Assembly: GCA_036874045.1 (NCBI GenBank)
Contig: CM072343.1
Span: forward strand, 5,786,001-5,850,000
From: Cymodocea nodosa
Taxonomy: Eukaryota > Streptophyta > Magnoliopsida > Alismatales > Cymodoceaceae
DNA length: 64,000 nt
Reading direction: 5' to 3'
Of the stretch, positions 34,910 through 46,467 are shown in pieces (the stretch's first letter is position 1; the number at the start of each line of letters is the position of its first letter). The notes beneath the pieces were generated by a model. It did not search any database and was not told where the DNA came from. It saw nothing but the letters and a program-made list of their open reading frames with translations. Made by a program: the position numbers and the translations under genes.

Positions 34910-37781
34910 GCATCTAAAAATGGAAAAATTGAAAATGTCCTACATGTAAGTGGATTAAAACAAAATTTGTTAAGTGTAGGTCAATTATGTGACAAAGGTT
35001 ACGATCTACTATTTATTGCTGAAAACTGTTTTATGTTACAGTGAGATACACTTGAAATTAAATTTATTAGATACAGAGATAATTCAATTTATGCCTTAGA
35101 ATTTCCATCAGATAATATGATTAGTGATGCATGCTTAATTGCTTCTAGTGAAGATGAATGGTTATGGCATAAGAGATTAAGTCATGTAAATATGATAACT
35201 CTAAGAAAATGGACCAAACATAATCTTGTTAGAGGTGTGCCCAAACTCAAATTCAAAAAGGATAAACCATGTAGTGACTTTAGTGTTGGAAAACAGAAGA
35301 AATCAGTACATAAGAGTATAGAATATTGTCACAAGCCAGCCACTAGAATTACTGCATTTGGACCTTTTTGGTCCTACTCAAATAGCTCGTTTAGGAGGAA
35401 GAAAATATACCTCAGTTGTGGTTGATGATTATACAAGATTCACTTGGGTTATTTTCTTAGCACACAAGAATGAAGCTTGTAATGAATTCAAACATCTCTG
35501 CATTAGAATTCAAAATGAAAAGAATTAACTATTAAGAAAATCAAAAGTGATCATGGGGGAGAATTTGAAAATACTGATTTTGAAGAATTATGCAATTCTT
35601 TTGGTATACTACATGAGTATTCGTGCCCAAGAACTCCTGCCCAAAATGGAGTTGTAGAGAGGAAAAATAGATCAATACAAGAAATGGCAAGAACAATACT
35701 TAATGCATCTAATCTACCAAAATTTTTATAGGCTGAAGGTGTGAATATTTTATGTCATACAATAAACAGAACTCATCTCAGACCAATCTTGCATAAGACA
35801 GCATTTGAATTGTGGTATGGTAAAACACCAAATGTTGGATATTTCAAGATATTTGGATCAAAATGTTTTGTGCTTAATACAAGTGATCAAAAGGACAAAT
35901 TTGATGCAAAATCTGATCCTGCACTACTAGTTGGATGCTCTTCAAGAAGCAAAGCTTACAGGGTCTATTTTGAAAATGAACAAAGAGTAGAAGAATCAAT
36001 TAATGTATCATTTGATGAAGACCTAGTAGGAAAATTAAAGTAGTTAAAAATAAATAGTGAAAGTGAAAGTGAATCAAAAAGCATTACAAAAAAAGAAAAG
36101 CACAACATTGCCTACATCTAACTTGATAGAAAAAGTATGGAAAACAAAATCTAGACATCCCATTGTATAAATTATTGGTAATATAAATCAAGGAGTTCAA
36201 ACAATAGCAAAATTCAATATATTTGTAATTATTATGCATTTGTATCTAAAATTGAGCCTAAAATAGTTGAAGAAGCTTACAATGATGAATACTGGATTAT
36301 GGCCATGCAAGAGGAACTAAATCAGTTCAAGAAAAATAAAGTCTGGGATTTAATTGAAATGCCCATTGAAAAATCAATTATTGGAACTAAATGGGTGTTT
36401 AAAAATAAATTAGATAATGATGGTAGCATTATCAGAAACAAAGTCAGACTAGTTGCTCAAGGATATAACCAACAAGAAGGAATCAATTATGAAGAAACCT
36501 TTGCACCTGTTGCAAGACTTGAAGTAATCAGATTGTTGCTTGCCTTTGCAAGCAGTATGGAAATAAAGATCTATCAAATGGATGTTAAGAGTGCATTCTT
36601 AAATGACGTTTTGCAAGAAGTATATATAAAATAGCCACCAAGTTTTAATGATGAAGACAGACTAAACCATGTATACAAATTGAACAAGGCTCTTTATGGT
36701 CTGAAGCAAGCACCACGTGCATGGTATGATAAGCTTAAGAGTTTTCTCCTTGAGAATCAGTTTAACATAGGAATTGTAGATAACACTCTTTTTATTAAGT
36801 CAAAAAAATCTCACATATTGATCATTCAGATTTATGTTGATATTATTTTTGGTGCCACAAATGAAAAACTATGCTATGACTTTCAGAATCTAATGCAAAA
36901 AGAATTTGAGATGAGCCTTATGGGAGAATTGAAATTCTTTTTAGGATTACAGATTCATCAATTACAACATAGAATTTTCCTGAACTAAGAAAAATTCTAC
37001 AAAGAGATTCTTTTAAAATTTGGCATGGATAAATCCAAAGAGGCTCTCACACCTATGAATTCAAATGAAAAACTTGATAAAGATATTTCTAGTATTTCTA
37101 TGGATCAAAAAAATACAAGGGTATGATTGGGTCACTTTTGTATCTAACAACTAGCAAACGAAACATAATGTTCAGTGTGTGTGCATGTGCAAGATATCAA
37201 GCCTCTCCCAAAGCATCACATTTAAAAGCAGTTAAATGAATCTTTAAATACCTATAGGGTATAAAAGATTTTGGTTTATTTTACTCTTCATAGAATCCAT
37301 TGATTTTAAATGGTTATATGATGTAGATTATGTAGGATGCAAATCACATAGAAAAAGCACCAGTGGTACATGTCAACTACTTGGTCATCCACTTGTATCA
37401 TGGTTCAATAAAAAACAAAATTCTATAGCACTATCTACAACTGAAGCTGAATACATGCCAGCAGGCTCATGTTGTGCTCAAATCTTATAGATGCAACAAA
37501 CACTAGCAAATTATAGACATAAATTTCAGAATATAATCATTTACCATGATAGTAGTAGTGCCATAAATCTCTCTAAAAATATAGTCTTACACTCAAGAGC
37601 CAAACAGATCAAGATTAGACACCATTTTCTAAGAGATCATGTTGAAAAAGGTCATATATCCCTAGAATATATCTCCACTAAAGATCAATTAGCAGATAGT
37701 TTTACAAAATCATTATCTAAATCTGCATTTAATCATATTAGACGACACTTAGGCATATGTTCCATTCATGATGTAAAATGA
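34910..37781 (+). pseudogene. pol of element E: protease end, integrase, reverse transcriptase, RNase H
   Basis: Starts inside the protease-to-integrase linker (VSGLKQNLLSVGQLCDKGY), then integrase zinc finger (HKRLSHVNMITLRK), core with IKSDHGGEFENT and QNGVVERKNRS, RT with [20 protein letters not shown] and ALYGLKQAPRAWYDK, and RNase H ending CSIHDVK at 37781. The RT active site reads YVDIIFG, with one of the two adjacent catalytic Asp codons deleted. Stops occur near 35425, 35728, 36043 and 36632, and frameshifts in integrase and RNase H. gag and the 5' end are missing. A third Sirevirus subfamily by sequence. Confidence 0.88.
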
Positions 37782-38128
37782 TTATCTTCCTTATCTCACA
37801 AGCTCACAAAATAGGAGCTTGGTTTCTACTAACTTTTCATCTTGCAAAAACTTAACAACTTTAAACATAAAAGAATAGTGTAGCTATAATTAGATTACAG
37901 AGATATTTACAACTCCTTTTGATTAATGACAAAAGAGGGGGAGAAGAACATGATATTATTTTTATAAGCAGCACAGAAATAGGGAGAGTAAACTTAGAAA
38001 AATAATGGGAGAAAACTTAGTATCATTTTCTTATTGTTTCTTTGTGAGTTTATCTGTATAGCCATATAGGGAGTGAAATACATGTAATAAACTGTAAGGT
38101 TTTTGCCATTTATCAAAAAGGGGGAGAT
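37782..38128 (+). other. 3' noncoding region of element E with polypurine tracts
   Basis: No gene, and no ORF3: only 347 bp separate RNase H from the LTR. Tracts AGAGGGGGAGAAG (about 37935) and AAAAAGGGGGAGAT just before the LTR. Confidence 0.75.
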
Positions 38129-38785
38129 TGAAAGGACCTCTAGATTTTGATAATGCAAAAATCAATGTAAGGAATAAACTCTTGTATTTCACAGAACAAC
38201 AGATAAATAGTTACAAATAGTCACAAACAAATCATTCAAAGTTGATAGATGAAATCAGGAGGATCCGTTAGTTCTTAGCCTAAGTATCCGGAAGAAGTGG
38301 ATTTTCGAAAAGTTAAGAAGTTAAGTATCTGAAAGACCACTTAATGGCAACAAGAGAGCTCTTCAAAAAGTTACAGGGCTAACTATTTGAAAATAAGAAG
38401 GTTTTCGAAAAGTTAGATAAAGGCTTGATTTCTTCGAAATGATAAGGGAGCTAACTATCCAAAAATCTAGGAAAATTTAGAGAGTTAGAAAAGCTAATTA
38501 TTTGAATAGTTAAGTTAGCTAAATACACATGTGACAAAAAGACAGAAGTAGTAAGAGACAACTATTTGAGTTTTCGAAAAGTTAACAAAGCTAACTATCT
38601 AAAAATACAAGAGAATTGGAAAGTTAACTAGCTAACTATCCAAACAGTTAAGTTACTCAAATATGCACATGTGGAAATTAAACATACAATAGTCGGAAGC
38701 TTAAAAGGATTTTCAAAAAGTTAGAAAAGCTAACTATTCGAAAAATGAGAAGTTTCAAAAGGTTGCAGATTTAACTATCCAAACA
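38129..38785 (+). repeat. 3' LTR of element E, truncated
   Basis: Begins TGAAAGGACC after a polypurine tract and resembles the start of LTR D (TTTTGATAATGCAAAAA, TGTATTTCACAG). Filled with CTATCCGAAA-type motifs. At about 38785 it changes abruptly into minus-strand LTR of Sirevirus I; the right end is lost. Confidence 0.78.
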
Positions 38786-40083
38786 AATTTACAGAATTTA
38801 AAACATTTCTCCCTGTTTGAGATTTTTCTTCTTTTTCTTCTTCTGCAATTCTTCAGTGACAAATATCTTTCTCTACTTCACCGAATTTGCTTTCTTTTGA
38901 TTCTTCAAATCTTCAATGACATATATTTGACTTTCTCTTCTTTACTAAATTTTCTTCTATTTGAGAGCTTTTCCTTAGAGAGGTGTTTTGATCCTTGAAA
39001 ATATATTTTGTTTGGTGTGCAGGGATGATTGATCAACGAGAATTCTATGCCTTTTATACTGTATATTCATTTCATGCATATCCTCCACGTTTAACCACAA
39101 ACAATTTTCTACTCTACACGTTTTCTCTTTCTCCTTCATCGAAATGCACACGTTCAGTCCCACATTTTCCTTTCGAATTTTCTTTAATCATCAATCTTGA
39201 ATCTCTAAAAAATTTTCTGCAAAATAAACTTTCTCATCCAAAAATTTTCCATCAAGTATAATAACAAGTCATTGTGTTAATGTTAACTAAACAAGTAAAA
39301 CAAGTAGATTTATAACTTAACGTATCTAACTTAACGAGTTCATCATATGTCAAATCACGTGACAAGTACTATAGCTAAACTCAACGAACTAAGTCCGTAG
39401 TGTTATGCTAACCCAACGAACTAGCTTCGTGGTGTTATACTGAACTCAACGAACTAACTTTGTTGTGTTACTGATAACTCAACGAACCAGAAATAAATAA
39501 ATGTTTTAAACAATAAAGTATTTACCACGTGCAATAATAATAACTTTAAGTTTATAACGCTAACCTAACGCATTACCTTAGTGTTCAATATAGCAACTCA
39601 ACGCATGTAGTTATGTTAACTTAACGAGTTAAACATGTGCAACTCACGTGGTACAATATAACATTTGTAAACTTTAATTTCACCACGTGCATAATACTAA
39701 CTTAACGAGTTCCTCTCTTCATTTTAACCTTTTGTTCACTAACTTAACGAGTTCTCACATGACCTTTTTACAAATAACGCACTAACTCAATGAGTTGCCT
39801 TAATATGCATTGTACATGATACAGAAAATATAACTTTAAGACATATCATACTTTACAATAAAAACACACGTTAACTTAACATTTAGTTAAATGAAAAGTT
39901 AGTATAACTTAATGACTAGTTATTTAACTTAGCATAATTTCAGATCCATTACGAACAAGTATTTATATCAGTAAACTTTTTCTGTATTAGTTGATGTTCT
40001 TAATTTACTTTTACAAACAATAGTAATTAAGTAAATATGATTACATTCATTTAGCACACATCATCAAAACAAAATACTCAACA
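38786..40083 (-). repeat. 3' LTR of Sirevirus I, truncated at its downstream end
   Basis: 1298 bp ending ACTCAACA at 40083. Lacks about 440 bp of R-U5 at the left. At 39372-39490 it has AACTCAACGAAC repeats instead of the CCGAAA block of F and H, like the LTR of L. Confidence 0.87.
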
Positions 40084-41871
40084 ATCTCTCCCTTTTTGAT
40101 AATGACAAAAATCATATTCAATCAATTATGAAATACATTTTGTTAGGATCGATAGGCTCACCAGAGGGGGGTGAATGGTGTAGGTGTGTAAATTTTACTT
40201 CTTTTAAGTAAAATCGACTGTTTATAATTATTAGTGAGTTGAAATAATCTAAGTGGATGCAAAACAGTAAGTAGAAAGAAACACAAGATAATTTTTTAGG
40301 TGGTTCACCAACTCGGCTAGTCCACCCCCAAGATTCACTTGGGCTTCACTAAGTATAATAACTTACAACACTTGCTTTCAGGTAAAAGCAAGAACCAACA
40401 CTTGAGCTTTCAAGTTGAAGCTCAGCAACCAACCTTCCTTCGAGCTTTCAAGTACAAGCTCTAAACCAACAATGAGTTTTCAGGTTGAAACTCACGAACC
40501 AACAGCTTGAACTTTTAATACAGAGTTTAATCACAGGGAGCTTTTGTGCTATAGAAGACTTGAGATTGTTTCTGAATGATGCAGACTTGAATGAATCTTT
40601 GAATGTGTTTGTAGCTCACAATATATGATAATCATTATCATTATCTAATCTTCACTTCTCTTCTCATATTTATACCAAGAGGTATAACGATCATATTTTC
40701 TTCCAACGGATGTATTCTGTTGTACTTGCTAAGAAATCAGACCTAAATATGGTAAGTTACCGTTCAAGGAGGTATTTCAAGATACCCTTCCGATTTCCTG
40801 GGTTTTTCAAAGGCTTAGCCATGTAACTCTCCGAAAATCAATGGTAACCTACTCAAAAGACACTTAAGACTTTCTACCATGTAGGATTTCAGATCATACA
40901 TATGAGCTGTCATTCAATCAGATACTTGTAACTGTAACATACCGAACTGTCCTTTAACTATCGGATAGTTAGCTATAGTAACCCTCCGAAATCCTTCTTT
41001 AAGTTTCTGACTACTTTCTTATTTCAACACGTGCATAATAGAATAACTTAAGTTTCAAATAGATAAGTCTGTAACCAATTCCTATTTTTCAGATAGTTAG
41101 CTTTCTAACTCTCCGAAAACTCTTTTACGCTTCTGTTCTAGATTTCTACACGTGGGTAATTGAATGACTTAAGTTTCGGATAGTTAGCCTTTCTAACTTT
41201 TCGATTTTCCTTGAGCTTCCGGATAGTTAACTCCTTAACTCTCCGATCATTCAACCAACTATCTTTCACAACTCTCTGAAGGCTTTATAATTTTGGATAG
41301 TTATTCTTCTAACTGTCTGACGGTATTTCTGTTGCTTTAAATTGACTCTTTAGATACTTAAGCCTGTAACTTACCGAAGTTTCTTTCTAATACATAGGCT
41401 TGGTAACTATCCAATTTTCTTGTAGCTTTATAGTAGTAATTTCTGAACTACCTGTATCTGTTTATCTGCCTTCCGATCTTATGCTGCATTGTCTTATCTA
41501 TGAAATACAATTTGTTTCCTCACACAGGTTTTTGCATTATCAAAATACTAGGGTCCTAACATGTTTAACTCAATGAAGCACCTCCATTAGGTTAAGTTTT
41601 AATTCAACAACCAAGTTTGTTGACTTAAGTTCACTTAGGCTTATATCTATTGTTTGTGTAAAAATCATCTCTCAGAAGTAGAACTTTTAGAAAAATTCCA
41701 ACGATTACATAATCATCTCCCCCTTTTTGTCATTAATCAAAAAGATGATTACATAGTATAAAAATCAAGAGACAAGTATGTATAGCTAAACTTTCTATAA
41801 ACATTAATAAAAATGAAAACACATTTATAATAAAATGTATTGTTCAAATAGTCAAATAATAAATACAAACA
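40084..41871 (-). other. 3' noncoding region of Sirevirus I, split by a solo LTR
   Basis: No gene. Polypurine tracts (minus strand) at about 40086-40098 next to the LTR and 41717-41728 farther in. The solo LTR occupies 40141-41561. Confidence 0.8.
40141..41561 (-). repeat. solo LTR of family D
   Basis: 1421 bp, TGTTAGGATC...GGTCCTAACA, matching the LTR at 33726-34909 in reverse (TATTTTGATAATGCAAAAACC). Flanks are CATTT (40136-40140) and TGTTT (41562-41566). Uninterrupted copies have CGTTT at this place (22776 region), so the flanks look like a CGTTT duplication decayed differently on each side. Confidence 0.88.
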
Positions 41872-42880
41872 TTACATTTTGTATTTAGAAATCAGGTAAA
41901 CAGACAAATGACAGTATATTTGTCTATTCTTCCTAATGATAGCACTAATAGCATTACAAATTTTATCTCCTAGATGCCTAATATCATTTCTAATGTCATT
42001 TAGTACTACATGTAAGTTAGGAGGTAGCTCGATTTGCTGTTGTACTTGATCTGAATAGTTTTACTATTGTTGTTGTTGTGGAAGGTCAGGTTGTTGTTGT
42101 TGCTGTTGTTGCGTTTGTTGGTGTTTTTGCAAATCTTTTACACTAAATGCTCTCATGCCTTTGGTTTCAAAAGGCCAATCAGATAAATCCATTTGGCTTG
42201 CAATAATTAGACATACAACATCACCAAAAAATAACTTTGAACTCATATGTTGTAGTTGATATATGAAAATATCAAACCAATTTATTTGTATTCTATTCAG
42301 TATGCCATAAGTTGTATATAAACAACTTCTGCTTACTTCCAAATTATGTCCAACTCTCTGAAATAAATTTGCATCCAGAATATTTTCAATAAACCTAGCT
42401 TCTACATTCAAATTTTCCATTAATCTCATTTTAATATATACACTTGGAATCTGTAATAAAGACTAAATGTCCCATTTCAGTTGTTTAATAATGTCAAATC
42501 TGTTTGTAACAACAACACCATCATTCCTTAATCCCAAAACTTCCAAAATTAATTCAGGAGATAAAGTATACTCCTATTGAGTTATTTGAGTTGTCAATAG
42601 ATTTTCATTATGTACCAGATTGTTGTAAAAAGCTACAATAAGCTCTTTATATTACTTCCATTTTGTTCCAACTGGTAAGAATTGCATTAAGCCTTAAAAC
42701 TCAAATAAATCCTTTTCTGATTTTTTTTTTCAACTAAATTTGTTTCCTCAAAAACAATCTCTTTTTGTTTCAATTTTTTGACTCTTTTTCTCTTGTAGCA
42801 AGTCAATTCCTCATCTGGTATTATTGATGTTTTCTTTTAAATTTGTTCCATAAAAGTTTTCTACTTCAATTCTTCTAAGG
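41872..42880 (-). pseudogene. ORF3 of Sirevirus I, C-terminal part
   Basis: Reads right to left into the conserved block (RVGHNLEVSRSCLY, LNRIQINWFD, DWPFETKGMRAFSVKD), a Gln-rich tail, stops near 42064, and a C-terminal extension to TAA 41874-41872 where other copies stop earlier. About 0.8 kb of the middle of ORF3 is deleted near 42710. The right side is cut by the solo LTR at 42881. Confidence 0.82.
42876..42880. repeat. target-site duplication TAAGG, left of solo LTR H
   Basis: TAAGG here and at 44608-44612; joined, the flanks match the uninterrupted ORF3 of copy F near 24985. Confidence 0.94.
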
Positions 42881-44607
42881 TGTTGAGTATTTTTGTTTTG
42901 ATGATGTGTGTTGAATGAAAATAATCATATTTGCTCAATTACTATTGCTTGTGAAAAGAAATTAAAATCATCAATTAATACAGAAAAAGCTTACTGATAT
43001 AAATACTTGTCTGTATTGGATCTGAAGTTAATAACTAGTCGTTTCGTTGCATTAATTTCTCATTTAGCTAAACGTTAAGTTAACGTGTGTTTTTATTGAA
43101 AAGCATGATATGTTTTAAAGTTATATCTTCTGTATCATGAACAGTGCACATTTAGACAACTCGTTAAGTTAGAGTTTTGTTTGTATAGAGGTCACGTGAG
43201 AACTCGTTAAGTTAGAGGCTTAAAGGTTAAAATAGGTCACGTGATAACTCGTTAAGTTAGTGAGTAAAAGAAAAGACGAACTCATTAAGTTAGTGTTATA
43301 CACGTGGTGAAATTATAAGTTACGAATGTTGTATTGTATCACGTGAGGTGCACATGTTTAACTCGTTATGTTAACATAACTAAACGCGTTGAGTTACTAT
43401 ATTAAACACTAAGGCAACGCGTTAGGTTAGCATTATAAACTTAAGTTGTTATTTTTGCACGTGGTAAAATTCTTATTATAAAAACATTTGTTTATTACTG
43501 AATCGGTGAGTTAAAGTTTTTTGAAGACTTACAATCGTAACTATCCGAAAGGTAACTTAAGTCATGTTTTCAGGTCTTGACACGTGTCTCACTAGTTTTA
43601 TAATATAAAGAGTTTTTCGGTGACTTACATCCGTAACTATCCAAAACTTAAACTGTTTTCGGTGAGTTATCGTTTAACCTTCTAAAAGAAAGGTTAAGCT
43701 GGTTCGTTGAGTTAGCATAACACCACAGACTTAGTTCATTGAGTAAGATACAGTACTTGTCACGTGCAATGGCACATGAGGAACTCGCTAAGTTAGAAAC
43801 GTTAAGTTATATATATATACTTGTGTTACTCGTTTAGTTAACATTAAAGTAACGACTTCTTATTACACTGATGAAAAATTTTTTGGATGAGAAAGTTTAT
43901 TTTGCATGAAATTTTTCAGAGATCCAAGACTGATGATTAAAGGAAATTTGAAATATAAACGTGGGTTGGAACGTGTGTGTTTCGATTAAGGAAAAAGAAA
44001 AGACGTGGAGAAGTGGAAAACTGGTAGTGATTAAACGTGGAGGATATGCATGAAATGAAGATACCGTATAAAAGGCATAGAGTTCTCGTTGATCAAACCA
44101 TCCTTACACACAAAATGAAAAATCTTTTCAAGGATCAAACCATTCCTACACACCAAAAGAAAAATCTTTTTCAGGGATCAAAAACACCTCTTTGGGTAAA
44201 ATCTCTCAAGTGGAAAAAAATTCAGTGAAGCATAAAAAGGTAAGATTTTCGTCACTGAAGATTTGAAGTATCAGAAGAAAGCAAATTCGGTGAAGCATAA
44301 AAAGACAAGATATTCGTCACTGAAGAAGAAAGATCTCAAACAGGGAGAAATGTTTTAAATTCCGCAAATTAGTTTTCTCTGTTTGTAGTTATGAAATTGT
44401 ATAGTTGAAACATGGTATCGAAATATAATTGCATCTACAATTCCTAAGGAGAATTGAATTGTATATTGTAATTGAAACCTTGAATAAAAATGATTTTATG
44501 AAAATAATATCTCAACTTGTTTTTGAGTTTTAAAGTTTCAATTATATTTCAGAAAATATTAAAAATACACAATTCACCCCCCTCTTGTGTAGCCATATGA
44601 TCCTACA
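42881..44607 (+). repeat. solo LTR H of the main Sirevirus family
   Basis: 1727 bp, TGTTGAGTAT...GATCCTACA, with a perfect TAAGG duplication and no internal sequence. TATA box TATAAAAG at 44067-44074. Contains the CCGAAA/CTATCCGAA block at 43500-43700 and ACTTAAGTCATG (43555) followed by GACACGTGT (about 43579). It is the product of recombination between the two LTRs of a former full element. Confidence 0.95.
44067..44074 (+). promoter_or_regulatory. TATA box of solo LTR H
   Basis: TATAAAAG at the same place as in L (52950) and F. About 530 bp before the LTR end. Confidence 0.6.
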
Positions 44608-45108
44608 TAAGGCAGTTCCTATAACTATTACCTTTTGAAAACTTTCAACTTTTCTCTGATCTACAACAATATTTGTTTGTTTTTCCTTTGAAAATAAAGG
44701 TGTAGGTATTGTAGATTCATGTTGTTCCTCAAATGTTGTAAGTTGTGTTCTGTTTATAGGTGTTTGAGGAATTCTACTCGATGAACCTACTCCTTTTTCC
44801 AAGTATTGAGCATGTTATTTCAAAAATGCTATCTCAACACATTTCATATGATATTCTCAATCAAATTTACTTCGAATATCCATGTATTGTATACTCTCAA
44901 CTATATTTTTAAGTTCTAGCCGAACTTTATCAAGTATTTCTTCAAAAAAGAAATAGTCACTATAGATTTGAGCTAACCTTTTGTCAACTTGAAAATTTTT
45001 CTTAAACCATGTACGTGGAACTTCATCTTCATCTATCTGCTTGCCTTTTGCATTTCCTCTACCTCTTTCTTTTCCTCTGCCACGCCCTTTGTAGAACTTT
45101 GAATACAT
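44608..45108 (-). pseudogene. ORF3 of Sirevirus I, N-terminal part
   Basis: Starts MYSKFYKGRGRGKERGRGN at 45108, with the basic RG-rich N-terminus, then VPRTWFKKNFQVDKRLAQ. The codon that is TAG in copies L and F is Glu here (44943-44941). Stops occur near 44857 and 44815. Divergent from L and F. Confidence 0.83.
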
Positions 45109-45756
45109 CGTCGCAGGTGGTTAGTGGAACAAGTGAGAAAGATTTTCAGAAAGATGTTATGAGATAACCTAAGTTCCCATGTAATAAGTGTTTAAATAGG
45201 ATTTCTGAAGCAATAACTAAACGAGTCTTATAGTCGGGTTTGAGTTTTAAATGAATATTGAATAAAGTTTATTCAATTAAGGTACCCAAAAAATTTAAGT
45301 ATAACTCGTTGAGTTACCTAACCTAACGAGTAAAGCGCTATCTAGATGTAGTTTTACACATTACCTTCATTAACATAACGTCTAATTAGTATACTTAACT
45401 AAAAAGCACGTTTCGGATGTTTTCAACTGAAAACTTCCGAAAACAACTTACAAGCTTTAAGTAACTTATATAAAACATTATCTTGAGAGCATTATAAACT
45501 ATTCTAATATTCTTTCTATGAACCTAAAATAGTTTGTTTATCTGTTAAATTATTTCATTAAGATCTTAAGATGACTAAATTATAACTATACTTTAAATTT
45601 TTCTTTTAAGAAAATTTCTATTATCCTAAATTCATCAAGAATGATTTCCAAAATCAACTCCAACTGTATATCAATCAAAACATAACTTTAAACGTAATAT
45701 GATTAACACAAGGAGAATGAAGAAATGTATCTCAAATAAACATTTTCAAAAGTGCT
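45109..45756 (-). other. noncoding gap of Sirevirus I, partial
   Basis: No gene. Aligns with element A 11-488 and 5950-6090, with about 140 bp missing near 45580 that removes the internal polypurine-like tract. Ends at 45756. Confidence 0.75.
45191..45380 (-). promoter_or_regulatory. candidate internal promoter of ORF3 (Sirevirus I)
   Basis: CCTATTTAAA on the minus strand (45200-45191) lies about 83 bp before the ORF3 start, and the ACTCGTTG...AACGAGT palindrome is at 45304-45331, as in A, F and L. Confidence 0.4.
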
Positions 45757-45796
45757 GTAAGGTTGAAATATATGTTGTTAAAAGCACAAGTGTTAT
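45757..45796. other. junction filler between Sirevirus I and Sirevirus M
   Basis: About 40 bp that match neither neighbour. Possibly filler from end joining. Confidence 0.4.
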
Positions 45797-46089
45797 AAAA
45801 AGATGATTATGATTTTAATTACATATAATATAAAGGGAGATGATATTTATGGTTATTGTAATCTGACAGATGATAATTAGAGAAATGATACTTATATAAT
45901 TATTGACATCTGAAAGTTTTAATTCTGAGAGGTGAAATTTACACAAACAATAGAAATAAGCTTAAGTGAATTTAAGTCAACAAACTTGTTTGTTGAATTA
46001 AAAGTTAACCCAACGAAGGTGCTTTGTTGAGTTAAACATATTTCATAATTGATTTAATATGTTTTTGTCATTATTAAAAAGGGGGAGAT
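45797..46089 (+). other. 3' noncoding end of a plus-strand Sirevirus (M)
   Basis: Matches 63215-63516 of copy L: AAAAAGATGATTATGAT, the AACAAACTTGTTTGTTGAAT palindromic piece near 45977, and the polypurine tract AAAAAGGGGGAGAT directly before the LTR. The rest of M is absent. Confidence 0.82.
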
Positions 46090-46467
46090 TGTTGAGTATT
46101 TTGTTTTGATGATGTGTGTTAAATGAAAATAATCATATTTGCTTAATTACTATTGCTTGTGAAAAAATTTTAAAATCATCAATTAATACAGAAAAAGTTT
46201 ACTCATATAAATACTTGTCCGTATTAGATCTTAAATTATGCTAAGTTAATAACTAGTTGTTTCGTTGCATTAATTTCTCATTTAACTAAACGTTAAGTTA
46301 ACGTGTGTTTTTATTGAAAAGCATGATATGTTTTAAAGTTATATTTTCTGTATCATGTACAGTACACATTTAGACAACTCGTTAAGTTGGAGGCTTAAAG
46401 GTTAAATTAGGTCACGTGAGAACTCGTTAAGTTAGTGAGTAAAAGAAGAGACGAACTCGTTAAGTTA
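46090..46467 (+). repeat. 3' LTR of Sirevirus M, first 378 bp
   Basis: TGTTGAGTATTTTG start, aligned with the beginning of LTRs L and H with a deletion of about 40 bp near 46380. Cut at about 46467, in AACTCGTTAAGTTA, by the junction with segment J. Confidence 0.85.

Larger units (their letters stand above)
38786..45756 (-). mobile_element. Sirevirus I, 3' half, carrying two solo LTRs
   Basis: Minus-strand copy of the main family: truncated 3' LTR (38786-40083), noncoding region with polypurine tracts, ORF3 in two parts, and the noncoding gap up to 45756. Two insertions interrupt it, 40141-41561 and 42881-44607. pol, gag and the 5' LTR are missing beyond the junction at 45756. Its ORF3 is the most divergent of the family here. 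Confidence 0.85.

Noticed and set aside
43130..43450. CRISPR-like regularity of the AACTCGTTAAGTTAG and CACGTG repeats
   Set aside because: Spacers are not of constant length, repeats are short, partly inverted and lie inside LTR U3 of a plant retrotransposon.
44037..44228. Small ORF in solo LTR H, with similar frames in L (52896-53111) and I (39163-38975)
   Set aside because: It begins upstream of the TATA box and reads through it, so the LTR transcript would not contain its start. Its conservation follows from LTR conservation.
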